Part shown: positions 38,301 through 47,115 of the stretch, in pieces
How the letters are laid out: each line of letters starts with the position of its first letter
Numbering within the stretch: position 1 is the stretch's first letter
NCBI RefSeq assembly: GCF_900476375.1
Contig: NZ_UPPP01000072.1
Location: 124,001 to 188,000, forward strand
Direction of reading: 5' to 3'
DNA length: 64,000 nt
Source of the DNA: Allolucifera butyrica
GTDB taxonomy: Bacteria; Bacillota; Negativicutes; Sporomusales; UPPP01
Position numbers and translations under genes: made by a program
Notes under the pieces: generated by a model
Databases searched by the model: none
Told to the model about the DNA's origin: nothing
What the model saw: the letters and a program-made list of their open reading frames with translations, nothing else

Positions 38301-39083
38301 TTAGAAAAACAACCGGATTCGCCGAAAGCCCAATCGTTTCGATATCTCTAACGCTGCATTGGTAATCATTTTGCCAAAAAGTTCTGTTTTCGCCGTATCC
38401 ATTTTTAAGTATATCGAAGCGATACTAATAGCGGCAACCGGTTTTTCCGTCCGGTCATAGACCGGTGCGGCAACGCAAAAAATCTCGTCTTCCATTTCGC
38501 GGTTATCAATAGCATATCCCCGTTCCCGGGTTAGGCTAAGATCCTCAAGCAGCTTATCCAATTCAAGAATGGTTGCCGGCGTATAAGCGATTTTATCCGT
38601 ATTCCTATTCCAAATTTCTTGTACCCGCTCTACAGGATATGCCGCTAACAGCGCTTTGCCCAAACCGGTGCAATACATTGGCCTTCTTATCCCTAAGCCG
38701 GCGGAAGTGGTTATGGAAGAATTCTTTTCAACACGGTCCAGATAGACAATCGTCCCCTTTTCCTCGATCGCCATAAACACGGTTTCACTGGTTTTCACGC
38801 TCAGTTCTTCTAAAAAAGAGCGTGACATCTTGTGAAAATCAATCTTTTCCAAAACACTCATGCCGAGTTCAAACATTTTGAGACCTAAACGGAACGTTTT
38901 GAGTTCTTTACTGTCAAATTCCACCATGCCTGCTTCTAATAATGTATAAATAAGGTCATAGGTGCTGCTTTTCGGTATATCCAATGCCTGTCCGATTTCT
39001 AACTGGGTAAGTGGTTTCGGACTGGCCGCCAGTATATTTAAAATCTCGATTGCTCTGGATGCAGATTTATTAATCGTTAAAAT
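38301..39083 (-). CDS. IclR-family regulator of L-rhamnonate genes, probable ATT start
   Basis: 260 residues if started at ATT 39083, a normal IclR length. The first in-frame standard start is the TTG at 38984, which would cut the HTH in half. The frame stays open above it and encodes the missing helix (SASRAIEILNILAASPKPLT, QLEIGQALDIPKSSTY). GGAGGG sits exactly 6 bp before ATT, and an in-frame TGA lies just upstream. The C-terminal effector domain is intact (CTGLGKALLAAYPV, DNREMEDEIFCVAAPVYD). It corresponds to RhmR/YfaX of E. coli. It overlaps none of its operators but lies next to one at 39098. Confidence 0.85.
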   Translation of the reverse strand: MLTINKSASRAIEILNILAASPKPLTQLEIGQALDIPKSSTYDLIYTLLEAGMVEFDSKELKTFRLGLKMFELGMSVLEKIDFHKMSRSFLEELSVKTSETVFMAIEEKGTIVYLDRVEKNSSITTSAGLGIRRPMYCTGLGKALLAAYPVERVQEIWNRNTDKIAYTPATILELDKLLEDLSLTRERGYAIDNREMEDEIFCVAAPVYDRTEKPVAAISIASIYLKMDTAKTELFGKMITNAALEISKRLGFRRIRLFF

Positions 39084-39097
39084 AGCAAACCCTCCAA

Positions 39098-39120
39098 TTC
39101 ACATATATGAATCAGGTTCA
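39098..39120. promoter_or_regulatory. Putative IclR operator 3 (autoregulation)
   Basis: TTCACATATATGAA then TCAG then GTTCA, just upstream of the IclR gene's ribosome binding site. It is the third copy of the motif. Confidence 0.65.
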
Positions 39121-39184
39121 GAATTTATTGTATAGTTAAATAGTAACTACGATAACACTCCATGTCAAGCATTTTCTAAATTTT

Positions 39185-39221
39185 AAGGTCCAGGCCCTTT
39201 TGTCTAAAGGGCCTGGACCTT
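39185..39221 (-). terminator. Terminator of the inositol operon
   Basis: AAGGTCCAGGCCCTTT and AAAGGGCCTGGACCTT form a perfect 16-bp stem with a 5-nt loop. It lies 63 bp past the iolG stop codon. Confidence 0.75.
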
Positions 39222-39283
39222 ATTGGAGTCTTCATTTTTAGCTGTAAAGTAAGACCCTTGATGCCTGCGATCCGTTTTGCAGC

Positions 39284-40294
39284 TTACTCTTCCAGCCGTA
39301 CCAGGGTTCCTTCTTTATAAGACTTTTGCGCCGCAAGACCGATTAGCACGGGTTTTAAGCCGTCAATTCCTGAAACCGGGGTGTCTTTGCCGGCGGCAAT
39401 GCTGGCGAAAAATTCCCGCATTTCTGTTTCAAACGATTCCATGTACCTTTCCAGGAAAAAATATTTGGGCTTATCTGCCGCTACACTCTGCTTCGTGCTG
39501 ACTACCACATTCGTCGGAACATCATTGGAGACACTGATTCCCCCTTTGGTTCCTAGAACCTCGACCCGCTGGTCGTAGCCATACACGGCTTGCCGGCAAT
39601 TATCAATCACGCCGATTGCCCCATTTTGAAACTTCAGGCTAATCAAGGCGGTATCCACATCGCCTGCTTTGCCAATGGCTTGATCAACCATGATCCCTGC
39701 ATTGGCGTAAACTTCCGTCACTTCGCTGCCGGTGAGATACCGGACCATGTCAAAATCATGAATTGTCATATCCAGAAACATGCCGCCGGAAACCTTAACA
39801 TATTCAATCGGAGGCGGTGCCGGATCACGGGAAGTTACTTTAACAATTTGCACATCGCCAATCTCACCGCTTTGGATTAATTCCTTCACCTTTTTAAAGT
39901 TATGGTCAAACCGCCTGTTGAATCCTACCTGAAATTTTACGCCGGCTTTTTTTACGGCGTCCAGCGCTGCATGAATGCGGCGGACATCAAAATCGATGGG
40001 TTTTTCACAAAAAATATGTTTGCCGGCCTCTGCTGCTTCAATCGTAATTTGTGAATGAGTATCCGTAGATGAGCAGATCACAACGGCCTTAATTTCCGGA
40101 TCCGCAATAATCTCTTTGTAATCGGCGTATACATTGGCGATTCCCAGCCCTTTGGCCCACTCCCGAATGGTATCCGCATAAATATCCGCGATGGCCTTCA
40201 CTTCCACGTCCGGAAAGTTCTTCACGATGTTGCCGGCATGAATTTTACCGATACGGCCCGCGCCAATGACGCCGACCTTGATCTTCTCTCCCAT
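39284..40294 (-). CDS. iolG: myo-Inositol 2-dehydrogenase
   Basis: 336 residues of the GFO/IDH/MocA family. The NAD-binding motif is VGVIGAGRIGKIHA, the catalytic Lys lies in CEKPIDFDVRR, and FLDMTIHDFDMVRYL carries the conserved Asp/His. IolG oxidises myo-inositol to 2-keto-myo-inositol. It is the last gene of the ABC transporter operon and follows iolI by 32 bp. The ribosome binding site is AAGGAGG. Confidence 0.93.
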   Translation of the reverse strand: MGEKIKVGVIGAGRIGKIHAGNIVKNFPDVEVKAIADIYADTIREWAKGLGIANVYADYKEIIADPEIKAVVICSSTDTHSQITIEAAEAGKHIFCEKPIDFDVRRIHAALDAVKKAGVKFQVGFNRRFDHNFKKVKELIQSGEIGDVQIVKVTSRDPAPPPIEYVKVSGGMFLDMTIHDFDMVRYLTGSEVTEVYANAGIMVDQAIGKAGDVDTALISLKFQNGAIGVIDNCRQAVYGYDQRVEVLGTKGGISVSNDVPTNVVVSTKQSVAADKPKYFFLERYMESFETEMREFFASIAAGKDTPVSGIDGLKPVLIGLAAQKSYKEGTLVRLEE

Positions 40295-40326
40295 TTGCGA
40301 AACCTCCTTATATTGTTTTATCGGCC

Positions 40327-41163
40327 CTAGCCAATTGCAAAGTATTTGCTCACAACAGCTTTGGTCTTTTCTTTACCTGTTTTAACCGTCTTCTCAATAT
40401 CCCAATCCCAGTATTCCGGACGGAATAATTCTACCGACACCATTTCGCTGTAGCCAATTTCTTTCAAGGTCTGCAAAATTAAGTCCAGATTAATAGCTCC
40501 GTCGCCAGGCCATAACCGTTTGTCATCCCGCAAAGCGCCAACCGGCAAATCCTCGGCATCGTCAATATGGAAAATAAAGATTTTGGACGCATCCGCCTGC
40601 CGCAAGTCCTCGATTCTTGATCCCATGGCATGGAAATGGAAGCAGTCCAGAACCATACCGACATTGTCCCGGTTTACCGCTTTCACAATCTCATAAGTCT
40701 GGCCGAACGTATTTACGGAACAATTGGGATAACCGACGAATTCATAAGCCAGTTTCATACCGTATTTTGCGGCAAAATCGGCTAATTCGTTTAATACTTT
40801 AATGGATTCTTCCTTGATCTGGTTTCTCGTATAACCACCGACATCAAAGGTCGGCACTACGACGGTTTTATGGCAATCAATCCTGGCGCCTGCTTCACAC
40901 AAAAATTTGAGATTCTCCTTAATCTCCTGATAACCCGCGGCGTCCCGGAAGGTAATAAACTCCAGGGCATTAAATGCATAGGGTTTTATTCTGCTTCGCT
41001 TGAAAAATGCCGCCAGGTCGTCCAGGCTGTGTGTTGTCAGATAGTCTTTCAATTTGTCCAGCCGGATTTCAATGAAGTCGTAACCGTGTTTCTCACAAAG
41101 CGCCAAATCGGTTTCCAGGTTGGAGTGCTTCATTGTTGTTGCTTGATTAAAACAAAGTTTCAT
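40327..41163 (-). CDS. iolI: 2-keto-myo-inositol isomerase
   Basis: 278 residues, very like B. subtilis IolI through its whole length: MKLCFNQATT at the start, VNRDNVGMVLDCFHFHAMGS and VSVELFRPEYW. It is a TIM-barrel metal enzyme that interconverts 2-keto-myo-inositol and 1-keto-D-chiro-inositol. The other Iol enzymes (IolE, IolD, IolB, IolC, IolJ) are not in this window and must be encoded elsewhere if the pathway is complete. Confidence 0.93.
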   Translation of the reverse strand: MKLCFNQATTMKHSNLETDLALCEKHGYDFIEIRLDKLKDYLTTHSLDDLAAFFKRSRIKPYAFNALEFITFRDAAGYQEIKENLKFLCEAGARIDCHKTVVVPTFDVGGYTRNQIKEESIKVLNELADFAAKYGMKLAYEFVGYPNCSVNTFGQTYEIVKAVNRDNVGMVLDCFHFHAMGSRIEDLRQADASKIFIFHIDDAEDLPVGALRDDKRLWPGDGAINLDLILQTLKEIGYSEMVSVELFRPEYWDWDIEKTVKTGKEKTKAVVSKYFAIG

Positions 41164-41184
41164 TGTAAATCTCTCCTCTAGTCG

Positions 41185-42165
41185 TTATTTTTTATTTTTA
41201 ATCTTGTCGAGTAAAACAGCCCCGACAATGATTACGCCTTTTAATATTTGCTGCCAATAAGGCGAAACATTTAACAGGTCCAGGCCGTTATTGAGGACTC
41301 CAATAATCAACGCACCGATCATTGTGCCGCCAATCGTGCCGATACCACCGGATAAACTGGTTCCGCCAATAACGGCTGAAGCAATTGCATCCAGTTCATA
41401 TCCAACGCCGGAAGTCGGCTGTCCCGCATCCAGCCGGGAGGTCAAAATAATACCGCCCAGACCGGCCAGCAATCCGGCCAGGGAATAAACATAAATTAAA
41501 GTTCTTTCCACATTAATGCCGGACACAACGGCCGCCTGGGTATTTCCGCCGATGGCATAAACGTGCTTGCCGAATTTGGTATGTTTCAAAAGGATATGGA
41601 CCAGCACTCCTGTTACGATCATAATGTAAATCGGACAGGGGATTCCCAAGATATACCCGCCGCCAATAAACTCAAAACCGTGACTAAGATCGGTAACCGG
41701 ACGCCCATCGCTAAAAATCAGGGCGGCTCCCCGGGCAGCGGTATACATACCGAGGGTTGCGATAAACGGCGGAATTTTGCCCAGAGCGGAAATCGAGCCG
41801 TTGATGAACCCGGCAAAAGCGCCCGTAAACAACCCAATCAGGATGGCCAGCAATAGTTGGGAATCACTGTGCGCATAGGTAGCCGTCACCACGCCGACCA
41901 GCGCGACGACGGAACCGGGGCTTAAGTCAATTCCGGTGGTGATAATGGCCATGGTAGAACCCATAGCGATAATTGCAATCACCGAAATCTGCCGGACGAC
42001 ATTGATCAGATTCTGGGGATGTAAAAAGGTAGGAGATAAAATAGACAAAATAATAACCATAACCAGCAGGATAATGAGCGTTTCCGATTTTATCAAAATA
42101 TTTTTTGCTACATTGAGTACCGGTTGGGTGCCGTTTTTTTCCGTGTCCACCTTCAAATTGAGCAT
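41185..42165 (-). CDS. Sugar/inositol ABC transporter permease
   Basis: 326 residues with about 8-10 membrane segments, RbsC family (GIDLSPGSVVALVGVVTA; GGTSLSGGIGTIGGTMIGAL). I start at ATG 42165 with GAGGAGTGAAATC upstream. A longer frame to 42249 runs into the ATPase gene and is unlikely. Its neighbours make an inositol substrate likely. Confidence 0.92.
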   Translation of the reverse strand: MLNLKVDTEKNGTQPVLNVAKNILIKSETLIILLVMVIILSILSPTFLHPQNLINVVRQISVIAIIAMGSTMAIITTGIDLSPGSVVALVGVVTATYAHSDSQLLLAILIGLFTGAFAGFINGSISALGKIPPFIATLGMYTAARGAALIFSDGRPVTDLSHGFEFIGGGYILGIPCPIYIMIVTGVLVHILLKHTKFGKHVYAIGGNTQAAVVSGINVERTLIYVYSLAGLLAGLGGIILTSRLDAGQPTSGVGYELDAIASAVIGGTSLSGGIGTIGGTMIGALIIGVLNNGLDLLNVSPYWQQILKGVIIVGAVLLDKIKNKK

Positions 42166-42188
42166 GATTTCACTCCTCGCATCTGTTA

Positions 42189-43688
42189 TTAACCAACCAT
42201 ACCGGTTGCACAGCGCATGACACTTTCCTGACATGCCTCTTCCCGGCAAAGTTCTCCCGTTATTTTTCCGGCATGCATTACAATCACGCGGTCGCTCATT
42301 CCCAGAATTTCCGGCAATTCGGAAGAGATCATAATGATCGCCTTGCCCTGCTTAGCCAGTTGGGACATGGCCTTATGAATCTCGGCCTTGGCGCCTACGT
42401 CAATTCCCCGGGTCGGTTCATCCAGAATAAGAATGTCGGCATTGATCATCAGCCAGCGGGTAATTAAAACCTTTTGCTGATTGCCGCCGCTCAGGTTCTT
42501 AATTAATTGGCTTAAATCAGGGGTCTTGACATTGAATTTTCCCCGCATTCCCTCGCAATCTTTCCGAAGCTGGCCGTGTTGGATCAGCCCGCAGTTTAAA
42601 TATTCATCCAGATTTAATATGGACATGTTATCTTCCACCGATAAGGGTAAAAAAGCGCCGGTAAGCTTTCGGTCTTCGGTTAAAAAGGCCATTCTGTGTT
42701 TGATGGCATCCTGGGGGGATTTAATTCGGATTTTTTGGCCGTGAATGTAGACTTCCCCCTGGTCCGGCAAATGGATGCCAAATAAACTTTCCATTAATTC
42801 CGTGCGGCCCGCTCCCATAAGACCGGCCAACCCGAGGATTTCCCCCTTATGCAGGGTTAAATTCACATCATAAAACTTCTTAGTTAAGGTGAAATTCTTA
42901 AGCTCCAGGACCACCTCGCCAATTTCCGCCGTTTCCTTGGGAAACAACTGTTTCAGTTCCCGTCCGACCATCAATTCAATTAATCTTTCTTTGTCCGTAG
43001 CCTGTGTCGGCATAGAAGCCACCATCTCCCCGTCGCGGAAAACCGTGACTTCATCGCTGATGCGAAACACCTCATCCATTTTGTGGGTTATATAAATAAA
43101 GGAAACTCCCTTCGCTTTCAACCGGTTAATGATTTTAAACAGATGCTCTACCTCCCGGTCGGTGATCGCCGATGTAGGCTCATCCATGATAATCAGCCGG
43201 GAATTATAGGACACGGCTTTGGCAATTTCAATCATCTGCATATACGAGGTGCTCAAATCTTTCATTTTCGTTTTCGGATTGATGGATATTTCTAATTGGT
43301 TTAACAATTCCACCGTTTTTTGCTCCATGGAATTGTCATTGACCCAAAAGGTATTGTTATAACTGATTTCCCGGCCTAAAAACAGGTTTTCCGCCACCGT
43401 CATGTGGGGAACAGGGCTTAGTTCCTGATGGATCATGGAAATACCCAATTGTAAAGCCTCATTAATGGACCGAAACTTAACTTCCTGACCGGCAAACCGG
43501 ATCGTGCCGCTATCCGGCTGATACATACCAATCAGTATTTTCATCAAGGTCGATTTCCCTGCGCCATTTTCCCCCATAAGCGCATGAACAGTTCCTTTTT
43601 GTACTTTTAAACCGGCCTGATGTAACGCCCGGACACCGGGAAACGATTTGGAGATCCCCTGCATTTCCAGCAAATAATTCAGTTCCAT
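42189..43688 (-). CDS. Sugar/inositol ABC transporter ATP-binding protein
   Basis: 499 residues with two ABC domains, as in RbsA/MglA. Walker A of the first is [12 protein letters not shown], and its signature region is [14 protein letters not shown]. The second domain has a normal signature ([15 protein letters not shown]) and Walker B ([14 protein letters not shown]). ATG 43688 is chosen over GTG 43697 because AGAGGTGAA is properly spaced from it. Confidence 0.93.
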   Translation of the reverse strand: MELNYLLEMQGISKSFPGVRALHQAGLKVQKGTVHALMGENGAGKSTLMKILIGMYQPDSGTIRFAGQEVKFRSINEALQLGISMIHQELSPVPHMTVAENLFLGREISYNNTFWVNDNSMEQKTVELLNQLEISINPKTKMKDLSTSYMQMIEIAKAVSYNSRLIIMDEPTSAITDREVEHLFKIINRLKAKGVSFIYITHKMDEVFRISDEVTVFRDGEMVASMPTQATDKERLIELMVGRELKQLFPKETAEIGEVVLELKNFTLTKKFYDVNLTLHKGEILGLAGLMGAGRTELMESLFGIHLPDQGEVYIHGQKIRIKSPQDAIKHRMAFLTEDRKLTGAFLPLSVEDNMSILNLDEYLNCGLIQHGQLRKDCEGMRGKFNVKTPDLSQLIKNLSGGNQQKVLITRWLMINADILILDEPTRGIDVGAKAEIHKAMSQLAKQGKAIIMISSELPEILGMSDRVIVMHAGKITGELCREEACQESVMRCATGMVG

Positions 43689-43708
43689 CCATTTCACCTC
43701 TCACGATC

Positions 43709-43755
43709 AAGATAAAACGAATACCATTCGTGAAAAATGGTATTCATTTTATCTT
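43709..43755 (-). promoter_or_regulatory. Intra-operon hairpin after the binding-protein gene
   Basis: Two 20-bp arms (43709-43728 and 43736-43755) with one mismatch surround a 7-nt loop, between the binding-protein gene and the ATPase gene. Such hairpins usually protect or partly terminate the transcript, so that the binding protein is made in excess. Confidence 0.7.
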
Positions 43756-43779
43756 TTTTCTTACGATCCCACTTTCGCT

Positions 43780-44760
43780 TTACTTGTATTTCGCCAGATA
43801 TTCGTCCACTTTTTCTTTCGGCACTAATTCATAGGGAATGATTATTTTCTTATCCACTTTTTCGCCTTTCGCAACTTTCGCGGCTACTTCAATTGCAGTG
43901 CGGCCCTGTCCTTTGGCGTCCTGAAATACGGTAAAATCCAATTTGCCTTCTTTTACATATTTCAGCGCTTCCGGCGTTGCATCAATCCCGCCGACTTTTA
44001 TCTTACCAAGCATTCCGGCATCTTCGATCGCCTTCAGCGCCCCCAAAGCCATTTCATCATTTTCCGCCAGTACGCCGTCGATGTGCATATTGGACTGCAG
44101 CCAGTTCTCCATTACTTTCATGCCTTTGTCCCGGTACCATTCTCCGGTTTGCGAGGCAACCACCTTAATACCGGGATACTTTTTGAGAATATTATCATAG
44201 CCCTGTTTTCTTTCAATTTGGGGCTGATGGCCGTATGTACCTTCCAGAACGACAATATCGCCTTTCCCGCCCAGAAGGTCGGCCATTTTTTGCGCTTCCA
44301 GTTCCCCGGAATACACCGAATCGGAACCGACGTAAGAAACGGCCTGGTCCTGATTCGCCAGCGGCCTGTTCACACTAATTACGGGAATTTTAGCCTTAAC
44401 CGCCTCTGCGACCATCGGTTTGGCCGCTTCGCTGTCAACCGGCATAACAACAATGACATCCACTTTTTGGGCAATTAAATTTTCCATTTGCGACATTTGT
44501 TTACTGCTGTCGTATTTAGCATCCATATAAACAACGTCGATATTATCGCCTTTTAATTTCTCAGCCGCCTGTTTCATGCCATCCAGCATGTACGTTTGAA
44601 ACTGGTCGCTAAAATCACAAAGCAGTACCCCGATTGTTTTCTTAGGCTTCACCGTATCCGCCTTTGCCGATTGTTTAGAGTCACCTGAACCACACCCGCT
44701 GACCAAAGAAACCGTAAACAACAGAACAACCAGTAATACCCATACCCTTTTGGCTTTCAT
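43780..44760 (-). CDS. Sugar/inositol ABC transporter substrate-binding lipoprotein
   Basis: 326 residues of the ribose-binding (periplasmic-binding-4) family. The lipobox LVSGC with Cys23 marks a lipoprotein. GVLLCDFSDQFQTYMLDGMK and VLAENDEMALGALKAI are the family motifs. It is the first gene of the operon binding protein-ATPase-permease-iolI-iolG. The substrate is probably myo-inositol or an isomer, from the two enzymes encoded downstream. Confidence 0.92.
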   Translation of the reverse strand: MKAKRVWVLLVVLLFTVSLVSGCGSGDSKQSAKADTVKPKKTIGVLLCDFSDQFQTYMLDGMKQAAEKLKGDNIDVVYMDAKYDSSKQMSQMENLIAQKVDVIVVMPVDSEAAKPMVAEAVKAKIPVISVNRPLANQDQAVSYVGSDSVYSGELEAQKMADLLGGKGDIVVLEGTYGHQPQIERKQGYDNILKKYPGIKVVASQTGEWYRDKGMKVMENWLQSNMHIDGVLAENDEMALGALKAIEDAGMLGKIKVGGIDATPEALKYVKEGKLDFTVFQDAKGQGRTAIEVAAKVAKGEKVDKKIIIPYELVPKEKVDEYLAKYK

Positions 44761-44836
44761 CGTAATCCCCCTATCATTTTTTTATTGTTTCTATTCGCTC
44801 CATTAATGCCATGGAGTAAACAGCGACAACCTCCAT

Positions 44837-44852
44837 TTGCAACCGCTTGCAA
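44837..44852. promoter_or_regulatory. LacI-type operator before the inositol operon
   Basis: TTGCAACCGCTTGCAA is a 16-bp inverted repeat around a central CG, about 80 bp upstream of the binding-protein gene. A related half, AAGCGATTGCAA, appears upstream of the LacI gene near 46400. Confidence 0.7.
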
Positions 44853-45210
44853 TTTTTATGTGAGGTAAAATGAGAAATCATCGTCACACAAGGGATTCAA
44901 ATAAATATAAAAGTCATATTTCTTCTGTCCAGCTATGGCAGCATCTGGCTGCAAATTTGTTTGTCCAGCAATAACGTAAACTTCAGGCTTTCCATAAATA
45001 GGCTGACTATAAACTCAAATCAAAATTTTCAAATCATTCAAATTGTACAATATGCCCTTGGTACCTTAATATAGAGTCAATAGGTACAGACTTTATATAA
45101 AATATACCGTAAGCAGTAACACTTATATTGTAATTTCTTTATTTTTTTTGTAATTTTGTTTTATCTTATTTACTCTTCAAATTTACATAGCAAATGCCTA
45201 ACTGGAATAA

Positions 45211-45226
45211 TTGCACACGTGTGCAA
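45211..45226. promoter_or_regulatory. Palindromic site TTGCACACGTGTGCAA
   Basis: A perfect 16-bp palindrome with a central CG and TTGCA/TGCAA ends, like the operator at 44837. A second copy follows 33 bp later. Confidence 0.65.
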
Positions 45227-45259
45227 TTTGAGGTAAAACGATATTTTGTCAAAAGCAAA

Positions 45260-45275
45260 ATGCACACGTGTGCAT
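45260..45275. promoter_or_regulatory. Palindromic site ATGCACACGTGTGCAT
   Basis: A perfect 16-bp palindrome sharing the 14-bp core of the site at 45211. The 49-bp centre-to-centre distance is near five helical turns, which would suit cooperative binding or looping. Confidence 0.65.
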
Positions 45276-45309
45276 TTTTGCACATACATTATTTTTCTGG
45301 TAAAATTCA

Positions 45310-46347
45310 TCAAATATTGCCCCCGCAAGACTCTCTTACGACGACTGTAGGCTCGATAATTAATTGTTCTTTTTGGCAATTATTATTCTTTATCAAATTG
45401 ATTAACATTTCACAGGTTAATATAGCGATTCTCTCCCGTGGCTGATGTACGGTTGTTAAAAATGGTGTAAAATACGTTGCCAGTTCAATATCATCATACC
45501 CAACAACGGCGATGTCCTGGGGAATTCTTATACCAAGTTTCTTTAAACCTTCCATAGCGCCGAGAGCCATTAAGTCCGTTTCGGCAAATAACGCAGTAAT
45601 CCGATGCAACCTATCCTTGCAGTTCATAATTGCCTGGTAGCTGGATTTAAAAGAACGGTCCCCATAAAGCAAGAATTCGTCTTTAAAGGGAACTTGATAA
45701 TCTGCCAACGCCTTTTTATATCCTGATGTCCGGTTAACAAACTCCTCCCATTTTTCAGCAGTAGAAATACAGGCAATATTTCTATGACCTTTTTTAAGGA
45801 GATGTTCGGTTGCCAGATACCCGCCTCTAAAATGATCGGTACAAACTACGTTTTCATTCTGCAGAGACCCGGTGGGAAAGTGATGTAAAAAAACAAAGGG
45901 TATGCCTAGCTCTTTCATTAAATTCAACGCATTTATATCTTCTTCATCCAGCGATGGATTCACAACAATTAATCCATCCACTTTATTGCTTTTAACCAAT
46001 CTTTTAATATTGCTGGAATATCTATGAAACTTATTTTTCGGGAATGCGACAATCAAATCAAGTTCTTCCCGTTCCAAACTCTTCCGGATTAAATTATGGA
46101 GTGAGCTATAATACAAATTAACATCAAAATCCTCAAACGACTCGGGATAAATAATCCCAATGGTACCTGTTCTTCTGGTACTCAAGCTTCTGGCGTTCGC
46201 ATTGAATTCAAACCCTAAATCATGCGCGATTTCAATAATCCTGCTTTTCGTACATTCAGCGACCAAATTACTGCCGTTTAAACTGCGGGAAACGGTTGAA
46301 TGACTGACTCCGGCAATTTGTGCAATGTCTTTAATAGTAACTGCCAC
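45310..46347 (-). CDS. LacI-family regulator of the inositol operon
   Basis: 345 residues. The N-terminal HTH is the standard VTIKDIAQIAGVSHSTVSRSLN, followed by a periplasmic-binding-like sensor domain. GTG 46347 is preferred because AAGGTG lies 6 bp upstream. The frame can extend to TTG 46368. It lies upstream of, and on the same strand as, the inositol operon, which it presumably represses until the inducer is present. Confidence 0.92.
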   Translation of the reverse strand: MAVTIKDIAQIAGVSHSTVSRSLNGSNLVAECTKSRIIEIAHDLGFEFNANARSLSTRRTGTIGIIYPESFEDFDVNLYYSSLHNLIRKSLEREELDLIVAFPKNKFHRYSSNIKRLVKSNKVDGLIVVNPSLDEEDINALNLMKELGIPFVFLHHFPTGSLQNENVVCTDHFRGGYLATEHLLKKGHRNIACISTAEKWEEFVNRTSGYKKALADYQVPFKDEFLLYGDRSFKSSYQAIMNCKDRLHRITALFAETDLMALGAMEGLKKLGIRIPQDIAVVGYDDIELATYFTPFLTTVHQPRERIAILTCEMLINLIKNNNCQKEQLIIEPTVVVRESCGGNI

Positions 46348-46509
46348 AATATTCACCTTGCGAAACAAAATTATGAATTTTTACACTTTTATTATAACAA
46401 GCGATTGCAATTTGTCAACAATTCCCTTTGCAAATTTTTTTGACCTTACTAATAAATACTTATTCTTAATCTAGCCGGATCTGCAATACTTAAATAAAAA
46501 TACCCATAA

Positions 46510-47115
46510 TTACAATACCGATAGCGCCCAAAGATAAAGGGATGCTACCGACCCATAAGGGTGATACCGCTTTTTATATCGCTCAAATTTCTCTTTGGGA
46601 AGCTCTTTTAACCCGTATAAATTCATCATACCCCGGCGTATCGCTAAATCGCCGTAACTTACAACATTGGGCCGGCCCAGGGAAAAAATCAATAACATCT
46701 CCGCCGTCCATATGCCAACCCCGTTAAGGGCAATCAGCTGCTTTATTATTTCCTCATCAGCCAGAGTGGGCAACGCGCTAAAATCAATAATGCCAGTGAG
46801 AGCCGCCTCGGCAATGCCCATTATATTTCTCGCTTTTCGCTCACTCATACCGCAGCCTTTGATCGCCGCCAGCCCCGCTTTTGATATGCTATGGGGTGTA
46901 ATATCATGCTTCAACAGAGTGTACATTCTGCCGCTTACCGTTTGGGCCGCCTTTGCGGATATTTGCTGGCTTAAAACACTTTCAATCAGAGCGGCAAAAA
47001 TGTCCGGCGTTACCTCTCGTTGGATCCTGCCGATCTGATCGATGGCCCTGCCTAGTTTTTTATCCCGCCGCTTCAAATGCTCCATTTCAATTTGTCCATA
47101 TTCAAAAAAAGGCAT
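46510..47115 (-). CDS. alkA: DNA-3-methyladenine glycosylase II (AlkA-like)
   Basis: 201 residues of the HhH-GPD superfamily. The helix-hairpin-helix is ALNGVGIWTAEMLL and the catalytic Asp lies in VSYGDLAIRRG. It lacks the N-terminal TBP-like domain of E. coli AlkA. It removes alkylated purines from DNA. The start overlaps the end of ogt by 14 bp, so the two genes are co-translated. Confidence 0.9.
   Translation of the reverse strand: MPFFEYGQIEMEHLKRRDKKLGRAIDQIGRIQREVTPDIFAALIESVLSQQISAKAAQTVSGRMYTLLKHDITPHSISKAGLAAIKGCGMSERKARNIMGIAEAALTGIIDFSALPTLADEEIIKQLIALNGVGIWTAEMLLIFSLGRPNVVSYGDLAIRRGMMNLYGLKELPKEKFERYKKRYHPYGSVASLYLWALSVL

Larger units (their letters stand above)
44761..45309. 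other. Control region between the inositol operon and its LacI gene
   Basis: 549 bp without a believable gene. It holds a LacI-type operator close to the transporter operon (44837) and two ACACGTGT-centred palindromes near the regulator's 3' end (45211 and 45260). No riboswitch fold was recognised. Confidence 0.6.

Noticed and set aside
45170-45445. Overlapping short frames in both directions across the LacI-type palindromes
   Set aside because: They lie over operator sequences and the 3' end of the regulator gene and have no ribosome binding sites.
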